Part shown: in pieces, positions 19,830 through 30,060 of the stretch
Numbering within the stretch: position 1 is the first letter of the stretch
Layout of the letters: the number at the start of each line of letters is the position of its first letter
Origin: Asterella californica
Taxonomy: Eukaryota; Streptophyta; Marchantiopsida; Marchantiales; Aytoniaceae
Direction of reading: 5' to 3'
Assembly: GCA_036924285.1 (NCBI GenBank)
Contig: JAYKYS010000007.1
Coordinates: 31,116,001-31,180,000, forward strand
DNA length: 64,000 nt
Translations under genes and position numbers: made by a program
Notes under the pieces: model-generated
Database searches by the model: none
What the model was told of the DNA's origin: nothing
Seen by the model: the letters and a program-made list of their open reading frames with translations, nothing else

Positions 19830-21190
19830 GATCCGCAATAGCAAGAAGAGTGTGTTACTGATAACCCTCCAACCAGTGTTAGTAGAGCCCACGTCTTACA
19901 AGGATGCTTTCTCCTTCTCTGACTCCAAGCAGTGGGAGCAAGCCATCAGGGAGGAGCTCCAGTGACATGATGTCAATGGCACTTGGACTTTTGTGGACTT
20001 ACTACAAGGACGACAACCCATCACATGCAAATAGACATTCAAGTTAAAGCTCAACTCAAACGGCTCAATCTCGTGCAAAGCTTAACTAGTGACGGGAGAC
20101 TTCACACAAATATACGGACTCGATTACATAAATACCTTCCTCTAGTGATATTTGTCCAATCTGTTCGTCTGATCTTAGCCATAGCTGCCTAATATCGTCT
20201 CCATGTACATCAAATGGATGTCAAAACTGCAAAACAGTTTTTCTAAATGACACACTCACCGAAGAAATATACATGATCATACTCGATGGAGTGATTGCAC
20301 CACGAGACGGACAAGTGTGCAAGCTACTCCGCACACTTTATGGTCTCAAGCAGTCGTCACGTGAATGAATAACTGATGGATTTCTTTTGTCTCTCGGTTT
20401 CTCAAAGTCCAAAGTCGAATGGAACGTCTACTACTTGCACTAGGACGATCAGTTTGTTATCTTGACTCTTTACTTTGACGATACAATCATTGCAAGTAGT
20501 AGTAAAAGAACTACTGACATTTGTCAAAGAAAAGTTAAGCTCCATATATATATAAGATGAGCGACATCGGTCCCGTCCATCATTGTCTAAGCATCAAGAT
20601 AAATCAAGACATGGCAAGCGAATGGATTCGTCTAAGTCAAACCATGTACTTCACTCAGAAGCTTTTAGAGTTCGGTCTACAAGACTGCAAACTTATAAGT
20701 ACCCCATCGATTCTTGCCAAGAAGCTTTCCATTGATGATCGCTCCATCCCCGAAGAGGAAAAGGTCCAGTGCGCCGCCTATCCTTGTTAGAGCGCAGCTG
20801 GGTCCATCAATTGGACTACCGTTTGTACTCGTCCTGATCTGACCTACACAATCAGCGTACTGTCACAACACATGTCCAATCTTGGACCCAACAACGTGAC
20901 AGCGATGAAGATGACATTTGGGTACATCAAAGATACGCTTCACTACCATCTTGAGTATAGGCACTCGAAACATCCCTGATCACTTTTGGTTACAGCGATG
21001 CCGACTGGAGAGACGACATCGAATCCAAACGCTCCACGTCAAATAAATGTTTCATTTATGCAAACGGAGCAGTTAATTGGTAGTCCAAACAACAAAAGTC
21101 AGTAACTTTCTCAAGTATTGAGATCGAGTACATCGCACTCTGCATGTGTACATTAGAAGCAGTTTGGCTACAACATATGATGTCTGACCT
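19830..21190 (+). pseudogene. Ty1/copia pol relic (RT and RNase H)
   Basis: Translated pieces in shifting frames match copia polymerase: EPTSYKDA-like start near 19885, the catalytic FDD (20471-20482), an RT end (SDIGPVHHCLSIKI near 20557), and an RNase H end with SIEIEYIAL near 21115. Multiple stops and frameshifts separate the pieces. The gag and integrase parts are missing or unrecognisable, and no flanking LTR is evident. Dead relic. Confidence 0.75.
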
Positions 21191-22189
21191 CTACTTACCA
21201 GACCAAGCATGTCTTTCATTTCGGTTCTCGTGTTGGTTTTTATTCTCGTGGTGTTCTTTCTTTGCTCTAACTCTTTATTGCAGCGGCATCAGCTCGTGTA
21301 AGACCAGGATGTGGTGCGATGCTCAAACCAACTTATCTTGTAGTTGTACGCGTATTTACATCAATTGTATGCATTTTGATCTGTCTGCAGCGATGGGATT
21401 GCGGTAGAGAAGCACCACAAGATAAGTCTTCAAACTCCGACTCATTTTCCTACTTTTCTCTATCGTTTTCATGTCAGACGTCATTGCTGATAGCAGCGAG
21501 CCCTCTGCGATTGATGTTGTTGATGATGCCAATGATGAACTTGCCAATGATGAACTTTTGTCTATTCTTTCTATTCTCATATCGCAAGTTATTGCCAATC
21601 GTCAAGTTTTGTCTATCCCTCTACTCTCATACCTGTAAGTCTTGTGAGATCGAGACAAGCTGCACGAGAACAGGTTCCAGTCCTTCGAGGCCGTTTGCTA
21701 TCACCAATCTAATGTCTATGGAGCATGTCATGTCCATCGTTTTCGGAGACCTTTGAGTTTACTTCCTTATCCTCTTTATTGCAAAACTCGGCTCTACAGA
21801 CATAAGTCTTACATTTATCTAGATTTTCATTATACTTATGTACAGTCCAAATTCTTACTTCTCGGGCTGGACTATGTCCTCGTCAGTAAATCATTCTCCA
21901 TACCGAAAACTTGTCTTCAGACTGTTGTTGGTCCTTTCCATTATATCGATACAGAAGGAGCTTGGATTGTCTTGCGGAATTCTAATTCTAAATTATTTTC
22001 CTATCCCAAATTCCTTCAATTCAGCACCGATCCTCATCTTCTAAAACCTACCGTCCTTGTTGTATATCGTCGCAGTTGCATCCACTGCGTTTGCCAAGAC
22101 GTAGATCTCGATTTCTTCAGATTCACTAACAAACATCATCTTTTTCCACATGTTGCTCAGACAAGCAGTGAGAGCGCAACGTCTGCACA
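21191..22189. other. Unassigned stretch before the Rep-like gene
   Basis: Several frames of about 80-155 codons on both strands overlap here, but none has a motif or codon pattern I recognise. It may include the left end of the Rep-like element. Confidence 0.3.
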
Positions 22190-23080
22190 CGCTGTCACCT
22201 CTGACGACAAGAACACGTAAGGTGCCCATCTCGAAACGACTGGAACTATATGTTACAGAGAATTGCATCGAGGAGGATCTTGATATGGACAAATATTGAC
22301 CGGTTCTCTGTCGATTTCTTCAAGACAAGTGCAACGATGGTTTGTTGTCCATCAAAAGAGAAGGAAGTCTTCTACATTTGCATGTATATGGTGTTATCTG
22401 TCTTGAGGCTAGCAGTAGTCTGCAGGTGAAACAACGTTTGTTGACAGTTCTTGGTTGGAAGGGAGTCGACAGACCAGTCGGAGAGGAAGTTTGCGTTAAA
22501 TCGTTGACTAACAGAGGCCTCCATACCTTCGTGGGTTTGATGGGCTACTGCATGAAAGACAAGATTGAGGCTCACCACAAATTGTCAATGAAAAATATTA
22601 CTAACAGTATGCTTGAGGATGAGGAAGAGTTATTTACCCTTTTCGGTGCTGCAGATATCAAAAACCGCGTGGAATTGAACTACAGCAATATTCTTCAACG
22701 AGCCCTCCAGTTCAACAAGTACAAGAATAGACATCCATTAGGTACAACTTTGAGAACTTGCCTGAGGTCCATGATTAGATCCGGTAAATATACTCTTTGC
22801 AGATGGCTGACGGCATGTGAAATTCAAAAGGTCAGGAGTGATTCTCTGTGGAAGACTATAGTTCGTGCTGAAACTATCCCTATAGCGGACATTGACAATG
22901 GTTTTTTGCACAAACCTGTGCTCGCTACTTTATGGCTGAACAACCTGAATTTGATGTTGTCAATGAGGAGGAATACATTCTGACGGCATCTCTTGCTGTG
23001 CAAAGAACGAGGATGGTATCAAACTTTCAAGATGTACATGCTTTATCCGAATACATGTCGATATGTAGCGTATTGGACCG
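22190..23080 (+). pseudogene. HUH endonuclease / Rep-like transposase relic (Replitron-like?)
   Basis: The frame through 22342-22983 has two diagnostic motifs of HUH rolling-circle initiators in the right order and spacing. HLH (metal-binding HUH) is encoded at 22375-22383, preceded by hydrophobic residues. YCMK (motif III, catalytic Tyr and Lys) is at 22546-22557, about 57 residues later. The same frame extends upstream to about 22190 but has a TGA at 22297-22299. Near 22920 the match seems to jump to another frame (22932-23144). Known plant sources are Replitron transposons, Helitrons and endogenous single-strand DNA virus Reps; single-Tyr YxxK argues against Helitrons. Family assignment is inference, and the gene is broken. 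I saw no terminal repeats. Confidence 0.55.
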
Positions 23081-25394
23081 TAATCTCGAAGCCAGCAGAG
23101 TCTATGAAGATAACATCTCTTCATTCGCCATATCGTCCATATAGTGCCTTCTTTCGTTTGTTTCGGACTACTTTTTTAACTTCTTTCAGCTGCAGGAATC
23201 ACACCTCAGCATAGAACAACACAAGATGTCGGAGCAGACGAGGAGCTGTGCGAGTGAGACGACTTTGTTGCAGTTCGGTTTAAAGCTACACAGCTTCCAT
23301 TCGGGCTCGCTGTACTCCTCGGCTGTGATCCGTTCTCCGCTTACATAGCCTACTTTTATATGAATAACTTACACAGAGAGGTTGGTGTACTGCTTGGAGG
23401 CTGCTGTAGTGGTCCAATCGGTTCCTCGTCCTACTTATTTTAGTTAGCAGTGACAACTGCAGAACGGTATCATGTGTAAAAGTGCTTACAGTAATAAACA
23501 CTGTACGTAGCTACTATAGGTATATAGTTACCACTATTCAGTTGCGCTCCGGTGCTCTGTATTTTTGCTTGCAATAAACACAAACTTCTTCTTCTGTATA
23601 GCAGCAGACTTGCTATATTTTGTTCACTGCTTTTGGAACAGGATATGTAGGACCATACCCTGTCCCGTTTTATATAACCAGAGTTGCTGTATTTCGTTTG
23701 GAGCCAAGGCCCAATTCGTGTACTGGTTACAGAGCGGGATATAGTGAGCAGAACCCGCAGCAAAATTTCGTCCTCATATATTTAACGGCAGAAAATGAAG
23801 CGGATGGAAGGAAAACAAAACAGATTCAAATTGAAAAATTTGGGGCAAGAGTAACATGACAAGACAACTTGAAAAGAAATAAACGCACGCTTCTCCAAAA
23901 CCTCACTGCACATTTGGTGAATGGGATACAGGATATGCCAAAATGCAACACAAGCAAAGCGTGCGAATTAGCAACGCTGCAGGTTTGTCTGAGGTGCAAA
24001 CTATTAGCTGCAACAAAGTTCTAAAATGATGTTGATTACAGATTGACGTCATGCTACCGAGCCAAAAGTCAGAAACACATCGAGTGATCTTGTACTGCAC
24101 AAGCACTGTCGAAGTCAAAACCAAATTCCCGAGAATTTTCCTCGTGTGAGGTCAGAAAGTGCTCATAACCCTAGGTTGGAATTCAGGCACTGAGTGGATC
24201 ACCCAGAAATTCACTATATGTCCGGACACTCGGTCACTAGGGGTGTCAATAGTAGAATTATTTTTAAGGATTCGTTGGTCTGGAACTCCCGTTGAAACTG
24301 GTGCGGGATTCTTAGGTCAGTTTCGCATAAAGATTTTCAAAACTCATTTTTTATGGTTTAAGCGAGGACATCAAAATAATCATGCGCGACTGCACAAATA
24401 GCTTATGACAGACTCAGTCCTTAGCAAATCTCGTTCCTCTTGGTCAGCATTTGCATCAACGGTCTTCCATGCCATCGGACTCTACTTTCTCAGATGTTGC
24501 TTTCCACATCGGACTGGCAGTACATCCTCAAAGCCAGTACATCCTCCCTTCTTTATTCGCTTACCGTATGATGGAATTTCGTCGTCTTACTTCAATCATA
24601 AACGTGCGTGAACTCAAATGTTCTTCGTATGCTGCAATTTCGACTTAATTTGTGAATCAGTGATCATAATCATATTAGGGTTTCCCAATACCTCACAGTG
24701 ACGAGGATATCTCAATGAACGCGTCAACTTCCTATCAGTGGTCCAGAGTTATGGTCTCGATATCGATCATGTCTTTCGCGATTGCTTTACCGCGTCATGA
24801 CATACAACCGACATCCTTCTGCTTCTGTGGTCCAAAGGCTACGGAATGGAATTCTTAATTGATGAGTACATCTTCTGAATCTGATATGGATGCAGGACAA
24901 CGAGCTCGAGATGAGACTTGCGAAGATTTGAGGACATTTCATAAAAAAATCTGGAAATGAGTCGAGCTGGACAGGATGATTACGTGACTGATTACGGTGC
25001 TCCCGGGATGCCAGTCGTGATCGCTCGACGTCTAGATAGCAAGCCAAAGAAACAACGGGTCAATGGTTTGGTTTGTACAAGAGGCTGGCGGAAGCAGCGA
25101 GAAGAAAATTCATCAACCCTTCGAAGTGCAGGTCGGATGATCGTGAACTGATACGGCTGCCATTTTCAGTCTTGGCCGATGCACAGGCGAAACACTGAAG
25201 TTGTTGGGTTTGTCCATCCCAGCTTCGGTACTTCGTAATTTAACCTGCTTCTCATAGGACTTCGAACTACAACAAATTCCGTTACTACACTTCTCTGTAG
25301 AGTATGGATGCATCCGAACTTGTAACCTTGAAGAAACTGTCTCTGATTCCTGACTTCGAGCAAGAATGTCGTAATACGTGTACTCCCTTTGCAG
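23081..25394. other. Unassigned stretch
   Basis: No gene, repeat or RNA recognised with confidence. A frame near 25060-25190 could be a decayed upstream exon of the LRR pseudogene, but it has no repeat motif I can align. Confidence 0.3.
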
Positions 25395-25980
25395 TTGCTG
25401 TCGGATTTCGCCTCCTGCCTTGTAGATTTGGAGTCACTAGACCTACAGCACAATCATTTGAAGACGCTACCGGACTGGATAGGGGACTTGGAGAAACTTA
25501 AATACTTGGACATATCTGCTGGAAATCTCTTGGGATTTCTGCCTAACAGCATAGTGAAGTGCAGGTAAGATGGTCAGAATCTGAGTATTATAGTGTTTTC
25601 ATGCTCCGCTCCGGCTAGGTTTTGCTTCGGTTAGAGCTCATGGATCGGAATTGTCTTTCGTTTTCATGCGTATGATACTTCTGAATACAGATTTGCAGAT
25701 CCCTTTTGGAGTTAAATGCGAATTTCAATCAGCTCGAGTGTCTCCTATCTACCTTCTGCAAGTTACTAGAACTAGAGAAATTGCACATTCACATAAACCA
25801 GCTCAAGAACCTTCCGCTTTCCTGTTCCAACGTAAAGTCCCTCAAATATTTGGACCTGCGCTCTAACGAGCTTCGAGAACTGTCAATGTTAATCGGCCGC
25901 TTGCAGCCGTCGGACTGCCAGTGCATCGGGATGGAAGGGCTGCCAGAGTTCTTGGATGTGAGCCAGCAAGACGTTCGATG
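25395..25980 (+). pseudogene. Leucine-rich-repeat gene fragment, PIRL type
   Basis: Two spliced LRR pieces. Exon 25395-25564 reads LRRs of the form LESLDLQHNHLKTLP...LEKLKYLDIS. A GT-AG intron at 25565-25698 joins in phase to 25699-25980, with FNQLE...LLELEKLHIHINQLKNLP...SLKYLDLRSNELREL. The order and the FNQL/NELR signatures match plant intracellular Ras-group LRR proteins (PIRLs). Normal PIRLs have about ten repeats and a longer C-terminus. Here homology stops soon after LIGRL, and no N-terminal exons or promoter are evident, so I call it a truncated copy. Transcription cannot be excluded since both visible splice sites are intact. Confidence 0.6.
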
Positions 25981-28356
25981 ATCAAGACGAACCGCAGACA
26001 TTTTCCGCGAGAATAACCATGTACAGCTATGTCGGTCATTCCAGCTAGGCAAAAGTGTTATCTAAATGCTTCGATGGACACCTGACGAACAAGTCGATCA
26101 TCTGGTTGCTGGATTTAAACCCTGTCATAGCTAGTTCCACCCATGGGATCACATTACGTCGCTGGTACAGTAACGTTGGAAAGGTTCGAAAAAGAAAAAC
26201 TTTTTGTCTAGAGCAAAGCCGATCGAACGAGGCGCGTTCAGCTGCTTGTTCCATGCACTTCCAGGTATCTTCCTCTCAGGCTTCTTGTGCTCATGGCAAG
26301 GTGTGAATCGGCGGAATTGTATATTTTCATGCATCGATTTTGTTATGTTGTCCTCCGAATCTGACTACAAAGTTGTTCAAGTCCACACTGAAAAGAGCAA
26401 ATGTTATCCAACCACCAGTTTGGAACGAATGAATCCAAAAGGCGTTAGGGTTGAACTTCTGAGAATTAGACGTGCTTTACTCAGAGGACTAAAGTTTACT
26501 CTTAGTTTACTCTCATAGAAATCCAGCTAGCACGTAATTGTCAATGATTTGTCAGCCTCAGCTAGCATGCAGATCCAAGATGTATAAGCTAGGTGTTGAT
26601 CGATCGCGAACAGCTCACGGTTGAGCAATACTGCGGATTGGGGGAACTGGAAACCATGTTCTGTATGGAGATCTCCTTGCAGCGACTGAAGACTCTCCTC
26701 TCGTCGTCTCTTCTTCATTACTTGATCGTGAACAAATCCCGGATCGATGCAAAACCAAGTTCACCACCTTGTCAAATACGTCGACGTAGAATCCTCGTTT
26801 TTCTTAAAGTAGAAAGGATTGGTTATTATTAATTCTTGTTTAGCCGCGCGATCAGCATTCAACAAGTTAGTAACGCGGTGCACCAGTCTTGCTGCATATC
26901 GATCATTTGCATTCTTTTTAGATTGATTTTCTCCATGGACTTCGTGTGCTCACAATCTAGTATTTGATTCCTACTTAACCAGCTGTTGCTTGGTTCCTTG
27001 CAGAAGATCTTGTCCTCTGAAGTAAAGTTGGTGTTTGTGACATGTTCTTCTAGTGAATTAGTCTCAGCTTTGATCATGTTTTCATAATCAATACATGTTG
27101 AACCACTTGGTTGTAGAATTGGTGTTCAAGAATAGATAACTTCCCTTTCTAATTTTATTTCCTCCTCTGGTAGCAGGACGAAGAGATGACAAGAGTCATA
27201 TAGGCATGCAACTTCAACTCTCGCTCGGAAGAAAGATAGTAAGTACTTCTCATCACAATCCAGAAATCTTCGGAAAACATCGAAAAACATCGAAAACTGC
27301 AACATCTTTGACTGGAACCGAGCATAGCTTTAAACCTCCGTTGACAAGTAAGTTTTACAGCACAAATAATATGTCTTACATTATATGAGACTTATATAAC
27401 TTTATTATATGGTGTAGTAGAAACACAACACGCTTGTACGTGTTATGACCTTATCAAATGAAATAGGTGATAAAAACTTTAGTTTATAATCTCAATGACA
27501 TGGGTTCTTCCAAGAGAGATAAACACCATTAAAAAGACGCAGAGTATAAATATGTATATGTTGAAGATACGTATAAAATCTCAGATTTCCATAATTCTAC
27601 TGCTTTCATGAAGACTTAGGGCCTCTTCCCACATGTCACGTTTTTCGTTTATCGAAAAATTCTTGGCGTCAGAGATAAAACTACTGTCTTTCCACTGTTG
27701 AGTTTTAGTGTGTATTTGGATTCCCGAGGTGAAAACTGTCCACAGTTCTGGGTAGGGGTACCTTCTTCCTAAGTACCCCTGGCCCCGAAAGCTCCAACCA
27801 AATTCAAGAATCGAGATGTCCGCACCGACAGTTCTTGAAAGAAAAACGACGAGACAGGTGAGGAGCTGGCTAAGGCTGCACCGCCACCCAAAAGAAAAAG
27901 GAAAAAAGGAAAAGACCACGTCGCCACCCGCGCCAAACCATTCGTGTTGTGTCGCTGTGCTGACAGTCGGATTTCCTGGCCGAGTGGCAATGCGGGGACT
28001 TCCCTTCGCATGTAACTCTCTATTGGTAAAGTATATTAAACATAAGCGACCTATGGAAAAAGACATCTAACTTAATAAATAAGCACCGAAACTGTACAGT
28101 TCGCGAGGGAACGGAAACGGATAAGCGGGGAAAGCGTGAATTCGAATTTTAGAGCAAGGGTAAGGTCGCGGGGAGGGCGCAGCTAGATTATAAAATGTAT
28201 ATATTAAAAATTAAAAGTTTTTGTTTTTTTAAAATTTTTAAAATTTTTTTTAAAAATACTTGAAAACATGAAAAGAATAAGAGATAACCCATAAAGTTTG
28301 ACCCCAGTGCCGCGCTTTAAAACTTATAAATCCGAGAGTCACTGCTCATTAAACCA
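25981..28356. other. Unassigned stretch
   Basis: No supported gene. 28195-28260 is nearly pure A/T with poly-T and poly-A runs. Open frames here are short and without codon bias. Confidence 0.3.
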
Positions 28357-28453
28357 CTCATGTACACTAAATTTAATTTAATACTTAACCCTTTCTCCAA
28401 GAAAGGTTAGGTATTAAATTAAATCCATTGCTTATTTGACATGTGTACATGAG
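28357..28453. repeat. Nested palindrome, hairpin-forming
   Basis: Outer arms CTCATGTACAC (28357-28367) and GTGTACATGAG (28443-28453). Inner arms at 28371-28395 and about 28400-28424 (ATTTAATTTAATACTTAACC and its near inverse) with a loop of a few bases. Related AT-rich inverted pairs occur at 49426-49474 and 50227-50271. Confidence 0.7.
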
Positions 28454-29227
28454 GACGTTGCTCTATGCTCTACATACGCAGCCTCTTGGCAATACCATAT
28501 CTGCACTTTTGATAAATCACGCGCCTAGGCCTCAGCCTGGCAAGTCCGGGTCGGGTTCAAACGGGTGGCTATGGATCAAGTATCGGGCGTGAACCCGGAC
28601 CTCTTGGTTTTCATGGACGACCAGGGTATTCGCGAGCGGGTTACTGCAGTGGGTGGTGTAATCCGTGTAAAAGCAAAAGCTCCACGGCGCGAACAGCTGG
28701 AAAAACAAAAAAAAAAAAATTGGAAAAAGATAACTCACGCGTAACGACGCTATTGAATCATGGATCAAACTACGTTATCTTTTCTATCAAAGTTTTCGAT
28801 TTCCGACGCGTCAGGATGCAAAGGCAGAATCGCACTTGATATCGATACTGTAGTTCGTATAGGAATGAATTATTCCTGAATTTGGAAACCGCGATGCGAT
28901 GAATGCCAAACGGATGGGAAGACAACATCAAACCGAACAAGGGGAAAGAGGGACCCGAAGGGCCCAGCAACCAACATCCCGAAGGGAAAGAGAAACTCAG
29001 GCTAATCTGTAGCTCTTATTAAAGTCGCATATCACACTTAAAATATCAGAGCTGGTAAATCACAGCTCCATACAACCGGTGTACAAGAGGTCACATCCGC
29101 TACTGCAATTGCTGCTAATCGCCTGCTGCAATTGCCATCCCTGAATCCGAGGTTGAGCATGTTATAGGTTTCTAGTCTGCATCCTGTAACCCATATGCAA
29201 CTAGCCCGTCTCATCGAGAGTACAAAA
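28454..29227. other. Non-genic stretch with a dispersed-repeat segment
   Basis: No gene recognised. 28910-29060 resembles 47000-47150 (shared GGGAAAGAGGGACC, CCCGAA..., GTAGCTCT, TAAAATATCA in the same order), so both belong to a dispersed repeat of unknown type. Confidence 0.4.
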
Positions 29228-29359
29228 CCCTCATGATTACCGAATACCGAATCTGTTTCCAGGTCTGTACGGTACCCGTCAGTTGTAAAATAGCCCTCAT
29301 GATTACCGAATACCGAATCTGTTTCCAGGTCAGTACGGTACCCGTCAGTTGTAAAATAG
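29228..29359. repeat. 66-bp perfect-length tandem duplication
   Basis: 29228-29293 and 29294-29359 differ at one base (CTGTAC versus CAGTAC). Because 66 is a multiple of three, it keeps a small frame open (29233-29427), but nothing supports that as a gene. Confidence 0.9.
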
Positions 29360-29670
29360 CTTGTATGGTTGCAAACTACAGTACCTATTTGGATGTGAAG
29401 TTTGTTAAACCTGGCCTCTTACTCTGAAGTTCTTCTCACAAGCTGAGAAGTCGGTTACATACAGTATTTACATCCCATCTTGATTTGAGACACCCATGAG
29501 GATATGCTACAATTCTTGAATGAGTGAATTCTCCAATTATTCAACTCCGGTGTCTAACTCCAGTCGTATGGCGCATGGAAGACATCGGCTTCGATTCGTA
29601 TTTGAAGGGAATCTGTTCCACATTACGTAAGTAGTAAGGGCCTGAACAGGTCATGATATCGATCAGTCGG

Positions 29671-29745
29671 GTCTACGTCGAGTGGTTAGTACCGTTCCCT
29701 CGTTGGAGTGAGACGTAGGATTCAAACCCTGGCACCTCCTCGATG
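29671..29745 (+). ncRNA. tRNA-derived SINE head or tRNA relic
   Basis: An A-box-like GAGTGGTTAGTACC near 29680-29693 and a B-box-like GGATTCAAACCC at 29718-29729 stand at tRNA-like spacing, so an internal polymerase III promoter is plausible. I cannot fold a full cloverleaf, and no poly-A or target duplication was identified. Confidence 0.4.
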
Positions 29746-30060
29746 GACATCTCCTGTCTGGACGGCACGCATATGGAATTTAAGTAGAAGAAAAACGAGC
29801 TTGTTGTAAGCTTATGTAGATACATGAGCAGGTACATTTCTTGCTTTCGTTTTCCTGATGTGAAGGTACACGATTAAATCTTGTATATATGATTACAAAA
29901 GAGCTCAGAGTCGAAATGCGCAAGAACAAGAAGTCATAAAAGAAAATATTCGGGAATGGCGTTATATATGTATGACTCTGCCTGGTATGTCGTTCAATGC
30001 TTTGTTGCACTGCAGGGCCGTGCAACAACATTCTGACTTTTCAGTGGCGACGAGCACTCT

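Noticed and set aside
27581..28066. 161-codon minus-strand frame as a gene
   Set aside because: Mixed low-similarity translation in several overlapping frames, no domain, and no supporting splice or start context.
29233..29427. Small Met/Cys-rich repeated peptide gene
   Set aside because: The frame is open only because a 66-bp unit was duplicated; no promoter, homologue or codon bias.
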